DNA of 40,384 nucleotides from positions 1-40,384 of the forward strand of contig CAZHRC010000020.1 in the NCBI GenBank assembly GCA_964533865.1, read 5' to 3'. The DNA is from CAZHRC01 sp964533865. Lineage in GTDB: Bacteria; Bacillota; Clostridia; Tissierellales; Peptoniphilaceae. Shown here piece by piece: positions 17,417 to 25,700 of the stretch (position 1 is the first letter of the stretch; the number at the start of each line of letters is the position of its first letter). A program made the translations under genes and the position numbers. The notes under the pieces were generated by a model that ran no database searches, was not told where the DNA came from, and saw only the letters and a list, made by a program, of their open reading frames with translations.

Positions 17417-19795
17417 TTAGCTAATTTTCCAGATTTCGGATGCGTATTGTTGGATGGTGCGGTCTGAGGAGAAGTAGCCGGAGTTGGCGAGGTTCATCAG
17501 ACACATTTTTGCCCATTTTTCGCTGTCGCGGTAGGTGCGGTCCACTTGTTCTTGGGCTTCTTTGTAGGATTCGAAGTCTTTAAGGATGTAGTAGACGTCG
17601 CCTCTGCCACCGTTTTGCGGGTTGACTAGTTCGTTGTAAATATCGAGGAACATGTAGGTGCCGTTGTCGGTGATTTTGTCCGAAAGGAGCATATCCACTG
17701 CTTTTTGAATGGCGAAGTTAGTGTGGTAGTACTCTTTTGGGTTGTAGCTATGGCCGATTTCGTTGAGTTCTTCCACTCGGGCACCAAAAATGAAGTTGTT
17801 TTCCATGCCGGCGTATTTGACGATTTCCACGTTGGCACCGTCGTAAGAGCCGATGGTATTGGCGGCGTTCATCATAAATTTCATATTGCCCGTCCCCGAG
17901 GCTTCCTTGCCTGCGGTGGAGATTTGCTCTGAGACATCGGCTGCTGGGAAGATTTTTTCGCCATAGGACACGCGGTAGTTGTGGACAAAGACGACTTTAA
18001 TCTTTTGGTTCACATCCGGGTCGTTGTTGATGAGCTTGGCGATTTCATTGATAAATTTAATGATAGCTCTTGCCCTAAAGTAGCCAGGTGCTGCTTTGGC
18101 GCCAAAGATGAAGGTGCGAGGGACGATGTCTAAGTCCGGGTTTTCTTTGAGGCGGTTGTACAAGTCTACAATGTGAAGAGCGTTGAGCAGTTGGCGCTTG
18201 TACTCGTGGAGGCGCTTGACTTGGACGTCAAAGATGGCGTTTGGATCGATCTCAATGCCTTCTTCTGCAAGGATATAAGCGGCAAGCTGTTCTTTCTTTG
18301 TGTGTTTGATGGCTTGAAGCTCTTTGAGGACGTCTTTGTCGTCGACGAATTTCTCGAGATCCTTTAGCAACATCAAATCGCTCTTCCAGTCATCGGAGCC
18401 GAGGTGCTTGGTGATGAAGGCGGCTAATTCTGGGTTGGAGTACATGAGCCAACGCCTTGGGGTAATGCCGTTTGTTTTGTTGTTGAATTTTTCGGGGTAG
18501 AGAGCGTACCAATCTTTTAACGTGTCGTCTTTTAAAATTTCCGTGTGCAACCAAGCGACTCCATTGACGGAAACGGCGGTGTGGATCGCAAGAAACGCCA
18601 TTTCGACGACGCCGTCGTGGATGATGCGCATGCGGTTGACATGATGGTCGTCGTAGCCTTCGTCTTTCAAGGTGGCGACCAATCGGCGGTCGATTTCGGT
18701 GATTAGTTCGTAACATCTCGGCGAGACTTCTTGCATAATGTCGATGGACCATTTTTCCATGGCTTCTTGGAGGATGGTGTGGTTGGTAAATGCGAAGACT
18801 TTGTTGCAGATGTCGGTGGCGTCGTTCCAGGATAGTCCTTCGTCATCCATCAACAGGCGCATCAACTCGGGAATGGCGATGACCGGATGGGTGTCGTTGA
18901 GTTGCATAATATGGTAATCCGGGAAGTTTTTAAAGGTGACATCTTCTGGGAAATTGGTTTTGTAGCGATCGAGAAGGTCTTGGATCGATGCGGAGACGAA
19001 GAAGTACTGCTGTTTTAAACGCAGTACTTTCCCAGCGCGTTGGATGTCGTTGGGGTAAAGCACTCGTGTGATGTCTTCAGCTCGATTCTTTTCGGAGACG
19101 GAGGCGTCGTATTGGAAGTTGTTGAATTTATTGAAGTCAAAACCGCCGGTGTGAAGGGCTTCCGCTTGCCAGAGTCTCAAGGTGTTGATTTCGTTGTTTT
19201 CATAGCCGATGATGGGCATATCGTAAGGGATGGCGCGCACTTGCTGGTCGCGGAAGGTGACGATTTTCGCTTCGGATTCTTTGCGAATGGACCAAGGGTC
19301 GCCGTATTTTGTCCAGTTGTCGCCTTTTTCGCGTTGGAAGCCGTTTTCGAAGTATTGTTTAAACAACCCTTCGGAGTAGCGGACGCCGTAGCCTTGGACC
19401 GGCAGCCCACAGGTGGCAGCGGATTCGACAAAACAGGCAGCGAGTCGACCCAATCCACCGTTCCCTAGGGCGGCGTCTTCTTCCATTTCTTCGAGGGCGT
19501 TAAGTTCGACGCCCATGTCCTCTAGAAGGTCGGAGACTTCATCTAATAGTCCAAGGTTGAGCAGGTTGTTGCCAAGGGAACGGCCTACTAAAAACTCAGC
19601 GGAGAGGTAGTAAGCATTTCGACCCTTTTTATTTTTCTCGCTGGTCGCGATCCAATCGTCGGCAATATGGAGCATGACGACTTGGGAAAGGGCGGCGTAG
19701 CGTTCTCTGTCTGTGGCTTCGTCGTAGGTTTTACCAAAAGTCGATTTGATGTGGGCATAAAAGGCCTCTTTGAAATTTGTAGTGAATTTGGTCAT
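17417..19795 (-). CDS. glgP: Glycogen/maltodextrin phosphorylase
   Basis: A 792-residue GT35 alpha-glucan phosphorylase, near the usual length of about 800. It releases glucose-1-phosphate from alpha-1,4-glucans using pyridoxal phosphate. The PLP-site signature EASGTGNMKFMMNAANTIG, followed by SYDGANVEI, lies near residues 630-655; the N-terminal half has NAYYLSAEFLVGRSLGNNLL and ALGNGGLGRLAACFVES, both family landmarks. I chose ATG 19795 (MTKFTTNFKEAFY), preceded by GGGAGG inside the end of malQ; an upstream in-frame ATG lies within malQ. The start overlaps the malQ stop by one base (TAATG). No glycogen synthesis genes are in the window, so maltodextrin as substrate is equally possible. Confidence 0.95.
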   Translation of the reverse strand: MTKFTTNFKEAFYAHIKSTFGKTYDEATDRERYAALSQVVMLHIADDWIATSEKNKKGRNAYYLSAEFLVGRSLGNNLLNLGLLDEVSDLLEDMGVELNALEEMEEDAALGNGGLGRLAACFVESAATCGLPVQGYGVRYSEGLFKQYFENGFQREKGDNWTKYGDPWSIRKESEAKIVTFRDQQVRAIPYDMPIIGYENNEINTLRLWQAEALHTGGFDFNKFNNFQYDASVSEKNRAEDITRVLYPNDIQRAGKVLRLKQQYFFVSASIQDLLDRYKTNFPEDVTFKNFPDYHIMQLNDTHPVIAIPELMRLLMDDEGLSWNDATDICNKVFAFTNHTILQEAMEKWSIDIMQEVSPRCYELITEIDRRLVATLKDEGYDDHHVNRMRIIHDGVVEMAFLAIHTAVSVNGVAWLHTEILKDDTLKDWYALYPEKFNNKTNGITPRRWLMYSNPELAAFITKHLGSDDWKSDLMLLKDLEKFVDDKDVLKELQAIKHTKKEQLAAYILAEEGIEIDPNAIFDVQVKRLHEYKRQLLNALHIVDLYNRLKENPDLDIVPRTFIFGAKAAPGYFRARAIIKFINEIAKLINNDPDVNQKIKVVFVHNYRVSYGEKIFPAADVSEQISTAGKEASGTGNMKFMMNAANTIGSYDGANVEIVKYAGMENNFIFGARVEELNEIGHSYNPKEYYHTNFAIQKAVDMLLSDKITDNGTYMFLDIYNELVNPQNGGRGDVYYILKDFESYKEAQEQVDRTYRDSEKWAKMCLMNLANSGYFSSDRTIQQYASEIWKIS

Positions 19796-21348
19796 TAAAT
19801 CCTCCCGTATAATCTTGTCAGAGCTTTGATGCGCTCTGCAAGTTCTTTTGAAAAATAATCGGTCTTTGCACGCCATTGCCAGTTTTCACCGAGTGTTCCC
19901 GGGGCGTTGATGCGTGCGGTGTTGTCTAGTTCTAAGAAGTCCTGAAGTTGAGCGATGGAAAGTTGAGCTACCGATGCCATGGCACCGCGTATAACGCCCC
20001 AGCTATACCCTTCTTCTTCAGAAAGTGCAAAATAATCGACGACGTAATCGAGGAGATTTGCGTTGAGATTTTCCAACCAGCCAGTCAAAGTGTCGCTGTC
20101 GTGGGTGGAGGTGTAGACGACGGTATTGCGGACGAAGTTGTGGGGGAGGTACTCGGATTCCCGATCTTCGTTAAAGGCAAACTGCAACACTTTCATCCCC
20201 GGTTTGTCGATAGTTTCTTTGAGCTGATAGACCTCTTCGCCAATGTGACCTAGGTCTTCGAGGATGAAGGGTACATCGCCCAAAGCTTTTTCAAGGGCTT
20301 TGAACAAAGGTAGCCCTGGCCCTTTGGCCCATGTGCCATACTTGGCGGTGTCGTCCTCGGCGGGGATGGACCAGTAGCTTTCAAAACCCCTGAAGTGATC
20401 GAGGCGGATGATGTCATAGAGTCTCAAAGTGTGGCGGATACGAGACACCCAAAAGTCGTACTTCGTGGCTTTGAGATAATCCCAATCGTAGAGGGGATTG
20501 CCCCAAAGTTGACCGTCTTCCGAATAGGCATCTGGCGGGGCGCCTGCTACGGCGAGAGGGTCGAGGGTTTTAGGGTCCAGTTGGAGCATTTCTGGATTTG
20601 CCCAGGCCTCTGCGCTGTCCATGGCGATGTAGATGGGAATATCGCCGATGATGGAAATCTGATGTCGATTCGTATACTTTTTAAGTTTATCCCATTGGAG
20701 GAAAAAAAGATACTGTATAAAGATATAAAGCGCTACTTTTTCTTTTAGGGTCTCGGCGATTTCCGCGAGGGCTTTAGGATCTCTGCGCTTTAAAGGTTCG
20801 GGCCACTGGAGCCATGGAATGTCTAAAAGGTCTTTTTTGATGGCCATAAAGAGGGCATAGTCCTCGATCCAGTCGCTGTTTTCCGCTCGAAAGGCAGCCA
20901 GTTCTTCGTCGAGGGTGTCTTTTGCGTTGGTGAAGGCGATTTGTAGGACTGAGATTCGGTAGTTGTAGAGGAGACCGTAGTTCACTTTATCGTCATCGTA
21001 GCTAAATTCGATGTGCTCGATGTCTTTTCGCTCCAGATACCCTTCTTCAATGAGGAGATCTAAGTCGATGAAGTAGGGGTTTCCCGCGAAGGAAGAGAAG
21101 GATTGGTACGGCGAGTCGCCGTAGCTTGTGGGGCCTAGGGGCAGGATTTGCCAATAGCGTTGGCCGGCATCATCAAGAAAGTCGACAAAGTCGTATGCCG
21201 CTTGTCCAAAGGTACCTATACCATAGGGGCTTGGCAGCGAAAAGATGGGCATGATGATACAACTCCCGCGAGCTATGCGGTCTGTGGGAATCCCAGGGGA
21301 TTTTTTTGTAGAGGTTGGTTTATTTTTTGTTTTTCTCGTTTCTGTCAT
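19795..21348 (-). CDS. malQ: 4-alpha-glucanotransferase (amylomaltase)
   Basis: A 517-residue GH77 enzyme that transfers alpha-1,4-glucan segments, producing chains long enough for the phosphorylase. Family landmarks are SLPSPYGIGTFG and LPLGPTSYGDSPYQSFS near the N-terminus, IRLDHFRGFESYW with the nucleophile Asp, ILEDLGHIGEEV with the acid/base region and TSTHDSDTLTGW. About 30 charged residues (KTKNKPTSTKKS) precede the conserved core, longer than in many homologues, so a later start is possible, but GAGGTG lies five bases upstream of ATG 21348. It is transcribed first in a two-gene operon with glgP, divergently from ddl. Confidence 0.95.
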   Translation of the reverse strand: MTETRKTKNKPTSTKKSPGIPTDRIARGSCIIMPIFSLPSPYGIGTFGQAAYDFVDFLDDAGQRYWQILPLGPTSYGDSPYQSFSSFAGNPYFIDLDLLIEEGYLERKDIEHIEFSYDDDKVNYGLLYNYRISVLQIAFTNAKDTLDEELAAFRAENSDWIEDYALFMAIKKDLLDIPWLQWPEPLKRRDPKALAEIAETLKEKVALYIFIQYLFFLQWDKLKKYTNRHQISIIGDIPIYIAMDSAEAWANPEMLQLDPKTLDPLAVAGAPPDAYSEDGQLWGNPLYDWDYLKATKYDFWVSRIRHTLRLYDIIRLDHFRGFESYWSIPAEDDTAKYGTWAKGPGLPLFKALEKALGDVPFILEDLGHIGEEVYQLKETIDKPGMKVLQFAFNEDRESEYLPHNFVRNTVVYTSTHDSDTLTGWLENLNANLLDYVVDYFALSEEEGYSWGVIRGAMASVAQLSIAQLQDFLELDNTARINAPGTLGENWQWRAKTDYFSKELAERIKALTRLYGRI

Positions 21349-21402
21349 AATGTCACCTCGTTTTTTCTGGTGTGTTCGGCGGTCACGGACCCGTTTGAGT
21401 TG

Positions 21403-21431
21403 AGTATATCGTATAAATATAGGTTTTTCAA
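21403..21431 (-). promoter_or_regulatory. SigmaA promoter of malQ-glgP
   Basis: On the minus strand TTGAAA (21431-21426), a 17-base spacer and TATACT (21408-21403). It lies about 55 bases upstream of the malQ start. Five of six bases match consensus at each hexamer. No CRE-like site was clearly seen. Confidence 0.65.
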
Positions 21432-21463
21432 TCGATATATTACTAACGGATTATAGTCCCCCA

Positions 21464-21492
21464 TTGTGTAAAATGCCCTTTTATAGTATGAT
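21464..21492 (+). promoter_or_regulatory. SigmaA promoter of ddl-murF
   Basis: TTGTGT (21464-21469), 17-base spacer, TATGAT (21487-21492), about 40 bases before the ddl start and back-to-back with the malQ promoter, 33 bases between the -35 boxes. Confidence 0.6.
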
Positions 21493-21531
21493 AAAGCTAT
21501 ATTTTTCCAAGCCTTAGAAGGAGGGAAACAC

Positions 21532-22608
21532 TTGACGAGATGTATTTATGTTCTATATGGTGGCAAGAGTGCAGAGCACGAGGTGTCGATTCGGAGTGCT
21601 CGGACTGTTTTAAACAACCTTGACCTCGACAAATACGAGGTGTACCCTGTTTACATAACGAAAAAAGGGGCGTTTATTCCCCATCCACGCTGTGAAAAGA
21701 AGGTTGAATCCGTTGAAGACCTTATGGGTACCACAGAGGGATCTCCGGCTGCAACGATTGGCGAATTCTTAACAACACACTATACCAGTTCGGCAAAGAC
21801 CTTGTTTATACCCTGTATCCACGGGACGACAGGTGAAGATGGTGTTATCCAAGGTTTCTTGGAGATGCTCGATGTACCCTACGTGGGCAGTGGGGTGTTG
21901 TCCTCTGCGGTGTGTATGGATAAGGGGTTTTGCAATCAATTGATGGGAAATGCTGGTATACCTCAGGCAAAGTACTATGTGCTAAAAAAACACGACTTTC
22001 TATGTCCAGACTTCGATCCCGAGAGGATTGAAAAGGCGACAGGCTATCCGATGTTTGTCAAACCTTCTGCCAACGGGTCTTCGGTGGGGGTGAGTCGAGC
22101 GAGAAATCGCGAGCAGCTTATGGCGAGTTTGAAACACGCTTTTGTCTACGACAACAAAGTAGTCGTCGAAGAAGAGGTGGTGGGTCAAGAGGTGGAAATC
22201 TCTGTTATTGGAAACCGGGAGCTTTTCGCTTCTCTTCCGGGTGGCTACGTGAGTTCGGCTGAGGTTTTTGACTACAATGCCAAGTACCACGATGCGAGCA
22301 CTGTGGCGATGGCGCCGATGGATTTGAATGAGGACACGGTGCATCGATTGCGCGAGTTGGCGAAAAAAGCCTACGCCGCCTGCGATTGTGAGGGGTTGGC
22401 AAGGGTGGATATCTTTGTTCGCGCCTCTGATGGCAACTTGTTGGTCAACGAGATCAACACGTTTCCAGGGATGACGCCCACCAGTCTCTACGCGAGACTT
22501 CTGGAGGTCACCGATGGCACCACTTACCCTCAAATGTTGGAAAGGCTTATGGATTTGGCTATCGATAGCTACAAAGAAAAACAGCTATCTATTGATGTTA
22601 AACGGTGA
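21532..22608 (+). CDS. ddl: D-alanine--D-alanine ligase
   Basis: A 358-residue ATP-grasp ligase making the D-Ala-D-Ala dipeptide for peptidoglycan. The N-terminus YVLYGGKSAEHEVSIRSA is the Ddl signature; HGTTGEDGVIQG, KPSANGSSVGVSRA (ATP-binding loop), EEEVVGQEVEISVIG and NEINTFPGMTPTSLY (metal-binding Asn/Glu) follow in order. The start is a TTG at 21532 with AGAAGGAGGG ideally spaced upstream; no ATG in frame precedes it. The active-site phrase TSLY has Tyr after Leu (typical Ddl pattern S-L-Y/F), compatible with D-Ala rather than D-Lac as second substrate, though this is not decisive. Its stop overlaps the murF start. Confidence 0.95.
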   Translation: MTRCIYVLYGGKSAEHEVSIRSARTVLNNLDLDKYEVYPVYITKKGAFIPHPRCEKKVESVEDLMGTTEGSPAATIGEFLTTHYTSSAKTLFIPCIHGTTGEDGVIQGFLEMLDVPYVGSGVLSSAVCMDKGFCNQLMGNAGIPQAKYYVLKKHDFLCPDFDPERIEKATGYPMFVKPSANGSSVGVSRARNREQLMASLKHAFVYDNKVVVEEEVVGQEVEISVIGNRELFASLPGGYVSSAEVFDYNAKYHDASTVAMAPMDLNEDTVHRLRELAKKAYAACDCEGLARVDIFVRASDGNLLVNEINTFPGMTPTSLYARLLEVTDGTTYPQMLERLMDLAIDSYKEKQLSIDVKR

Positions 22609-23990
22609 TCAGGATGATAAAACGAACATTACAAGAATTTGCAGACCTTAGCGGTGGAGAGCTTATTGGAGCTTCCGATCCTACCTTGGCAATCAGTGGG
22701 GTAACCATCGATACGCGGACGATGGATCCCGGATCGATCTATATGCCCATTATCGGCGAAAAGCTCGACGGTCATATTTTTTACAACGACGCCATCGACC
22801 ACGGTGCGGTGGCATCCTTCTGGAATAGCAGCCACTCTCTACCTGAGCGCCGTGTGCCGTTGATTCTCGTAGAGGACACGACGGCAGCCTACCAACGCTT
22901 GGCAAAGAACTATAGAGCCCAGTTGGGTGTGAAGGTGATAGGGATCACCGGATCCAATGGCAAGACGACGACCAAGGATATTTTGTCCTCTGTTCTCGAT
23001 CAACGCTATCGGGTGACGAAAACCATTGGTAATTTGAATAATCACATCGGAGCGCCAAAAACCTTGCTGACTCTCGACGACAACACCGACGTCGCCGTAG
23101 TGGAAATGGGCACAGAAGACTTTGGAGAGATTCGGTTATTGACCGACATCGCAAAGCCAGACATCGCTATTATCACCAATATTGGTGACGTCCACTTGGA
23201 GAAGTTGGGAAGTAGAGATAACATCGCCATCGCGAAGTTGGAGATCCTCGAAGGCCTCGCCGAAGAGGGGGTGTTTATCTACAATGGGGATGACGAAACT
23301 TTGAGAAAAGCGGTGGCGCAAAGGGAGATCCCTCAGCGCGTCATCACCTTTGGGGTGGAACCCGACAATGATTACGTCATCGAGGAAATGTCATCGGATA
23401 GCACTGGAAATACTTTTAAAATCGATGGGGTAGTATACAAAGTACCCCTTCTGGGCAATCATCAAAAATATAACGGTGCCGTTGCGGTGATTATCGCTGA
23501 GTTGTTTGGGTTGTCGGTTAAGGACATTCACGAAGGTTTAGAGGAGATCGACTCCACTGGGATGCGCAATGAGCTCATCTGTTGCCAAGGGTTTGATATT
23601 CTCAACGACAGTTATAAATCCAACCCTCAGAGCTTGACTCTCGCTTTGGATACCTTGTACATGTTGTCGGGGTATCGTAGAAAGATTGCCATCGTCGGGG
23701 ATATGCTCGGTTTGGGCGAACACCAAGCCAAGCTCCATCGAGAAATTGGCGAGCAAATCGACCCAGATCAAATCGACTACCTTTTGCTCTACGGTCCGCT
23801 GACCAAGCATATGGAACTTGGCGCGCTGAAAAACTTCCCCCGGGACAGGGTGATTCATTATGACAGAAAAACCGAACTCATCGACCGGGCAAAAAATCTC
23901 ATCGAAAAGAGTACCATCGTCATGGTGAAGGCGTCGCGGGCGCTACGTATGGAAGAAATTATCGAAGGTCTCGTGGAATTGAAAGTATAA
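22605..23990 (+). CDS. murF: UDP-N-acetylmuramoyl-tripeptide--D-alanyl-D-alanine ligase
   Basis: A 461-residue Mur ligase that adds D-Ala-D-Ala to the UDP-MurNAc-tripeptide. ATP-binding loop VIGITGSNGKTTTKD near residues 109-123, then TKTIGNLNNHIGAPKTLL and VVEMGTEDFGEI, which are MurF hallmarks. The C-terminal domain begins around LNDSYKSNPQSL. The start is either GTG 22605, which overlaps the ddl TGA, or ATG 22614 (three codons on); neither has a strong ribosome-binding site, consistent with translational coupling to ddl. The pairing ddl-murF puts dipeptide synthesis beside its use. A terminator follows directly. Confidence 0.95.
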   Translation: MIRMIKRTLQEFADLSGGELIGASDPTLAISGVTIDTRTMDPGSIYMPIIGEKLDGHIFYNDAIDHGAVASFWNSSHSLPERRVPLILVEDTTAAYQRLAKNYRAQLGVKVIGITGSNGKTTTKDILSSVLDQRYRVTKTIGNLNNHIGAPKTLLTLDDNTDVAVVEMGTEDFGEIRLLTDIAKPDIAIITNIGDVHLEKLGSRDNIAIAKLEILEGLAEEGVFIYNGDDETLRKAVAQREIPQRVITFGVEPDNDYVIEEMSSDSTGNTFKIDGVVYKVPLLGNHQKYNGAVAVIIAELFGLSVKDIHEGLEEIDSTGMRNELICCQGFDILNDSYKSNPQSLTLALDTLYMLSGYRRKIAIVGDMLGLGEHQAKLHREIGEQIDPDQIDYLLLYGPLTKHMELGALKNFPRDRVIHYDRKTELIDRAKNLIEKSTIVMVKASRALRMEEIIEGLVELKV

Positions 23991-23995
23991 GATCC

Positions 23996-24023
23996 AAAAC
24001 CGTCCAACTCGGACGGTTTTTTT
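23996..24023 (+). terminator. Rho-independent terminator after murF
   Basis: A 10-bp stem AAAACCGTCC/GGACGGTTTT (23996-24005 with 24011-24020), loop AACTC, and a run of seven Ts. Confidence 0.93.
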
Positions 24024-24138
24024 GGTGCAATGATGAGAGGATCGGTTTCTTCCCTATCGTTTTTGTGCTATGATTAGTGGTAGTGCGAGGTTTAGAACCC
24101 ATCGTTTTAAGCCTTTGCAATCACACGAGGAGGAATCT

Positions 24139-25578
24139 ATGGAAAAAAGCTCCTATATTCGACATACCAATGCGATTCGACGATTCGAATGGCTTTTGTT
24201 TACCACTTTGTTTTTGCTTTTTATCGGCCAAGGCGTCGATTTATCGCTATATGGCGGTTTAGAACCTTATCACCTGTTACTTTTGGGCACTTTTTGGCAG
24301 TTTGGCTATTTGTGGCGTATGAGACAGGGGAGAAATCATCGGATCATCTCGCAATCCTTGTGGCGAGGCATCCGCAAGGTACTCGTCTTTTGGCTCTTTG
24401 CCTTTCTTTACGTCGTCGCTGAAATCGTCGGCGTGTTTCGTAGTGGTGAAACCGCACTTGCCCTTGAAAAATTTATCACCTTAGGGCCGTGTTTGTTGTT
24501 GAGCCTTCTCGTGCTGTTCTATATTGGACACCGCAATCCTCTATCGCCCATTGATGAGCGAGCGAGGCGGATTTTAATCACCGTCGGCCTTTGCGGCATT
24601 GTTTTGGTTTTGATTAACACCATCGGCTACTTTGGTTTTGGAGCAGGGGTGTATCGGACATCGGTGAACATCGATCAGGATGTTTTTAGGCTTCCCAGTT
24701 TATTTCTCCTGGCTTACGCCAGTTGGCTCTCCTGGGTGTTGATGCTCGATCTCGACAAAGAGTTTTGGTTTCGGATCATAGCTATCGCCCTATCTACACT
24801 GTTGTTTTTGCCGCCTATTTTGCTGGTGGGGTCGGTGCTTCACCGGCTGTTGGCGATGGCGTTATTTATCGGTTTTAGTTCGTACATGATTTTTGCTCAG
24901 GTGCTGCCTGTTACTTTGAAGAGTAGGCACCTTATGGTTAGGTGGACCCTTCCCACTTTAGTATGTATCGCCTTGTCCTTTTTTATGGCAAGTGGAGTGG
25001 CGAGTCTGGTCAACGATGGGTTGATCGAGAAGTATAACCGAGAACACCGGGAGTACGTCTTTTATCCCGATCGGTATCCCAATGGTTTTGCCGAAGAGAC
25101 ACCTACAGAGAATCTGTTGTCTATCGACGTTTCGGTTCTTCAAGACGTTTTTTCGCCGGCAATCGAAAAGGAGCAGACCTTATGGCAGCGCGTTGTGGGC
25201 AAAGGTGGTAGCCAGTACCTTCTCGAAGGAAGAGGCGAGGGCGATCACCTTCAACGAAGAGGTTTTTTGTGGATTGATTCCGTTAACGGTGGCGCAGTGA
25301 AAGTCGCTATCACCCTAGGGGTGGTGTTGAGTGCGATCGCCTACACGTTGAAGCTTCTTTTGATGAAAAGCGTCGGCTTTTTTCCGAGTTGTGCCATCCT
25401 TGTGGGTCTCGTCATTTTACAAATGGGAAATTCATCCCATGGTCTATTGGCGGATCCCGCTTCGTGGCTGTTGGTGTGGATCTTGACCGTGTTTTTAGAG
25501 GTTGAGGATTTTAAGGCGATGCGAGAAAAAATCGCGAAACTTCGCGAAGAGAGATATCCTATTCAACGAGGCAACTAG
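24139..25578 (+). CDS. Polytopic membrane protein, O-antigen-ligase-like layout
   Basis: A 479-residue protein with about ten or eleven hydrophobic segments and one large hydrophilic loop (about residues 295-385, containing EKYNREHREYVFYPDRYPNG). The last segments flank SSHGLLADPASWLLVW and a charged C-terminus. This layout, many helices plus one long external loop before the last two or three helices, resembles O-antigen ligase/polymerase (Wzy/WaaL) proteins, but no diagnostic motif is seen and I do not assign a function. ATG 24139 (MEKSSYIRHTN) is chosen because GAGGAGG lies six bases upstream; an in-frame ATG at 24070 lacks a site. It has no close gene partners; 25579-25700 shows no feature. 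Confidence 0.72.
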   Translation: MEKSSYIRHTNAIRRFEWLLFTTLFLLFIGQGVDLSLYGGLEPYHLLLLGTFWQFGYLWRMRQGRNHRIISQSLWRGIRKVLVFWLFAFLYVVAEIVGVFRSGETALALEKFITLGPCLLLSLLVLFYIGHRNPLSPIDERARRILITVGLCGIVLVLINTIGYFGFGAGVYRTSVNIDQDVFRLPSLFLLAYASWLSWVLMLDLDKEFWFRIIAIALSTLLFLPPILLVGSVLHRLLAMALFIGFSSYMIFAQVLPVTLKSRHLMVRWTLPTLVCIALSFFMASGVASLVNDGLIEKYNREHREYVFYPDRYPNGFAEETPTENLLSIDVSVLQDVFSPAIEKEQTLWQRVVGKGGSQYLLEGRGEGDHLQRRGFLWIDSVNGGAVKVAITLGVVLSAIAYTLKLLLMKSVGFFPSCAILVGLVILQMGNSSHGLLADPASWLLVWILTVFLEVEDFKAMREKIAKLREERYPIQRGN

Positions 25579-25700
25579 GACGTCGTTGAGAATTAACGCA
25601 GATTTTACTTCATACTCACTCCGATCTAACAGAGATTGATTACCATTATCAGTGTTGGATTGACTTAACCGTCGTAGAAATGATGAAAAGGAGTAAAGTG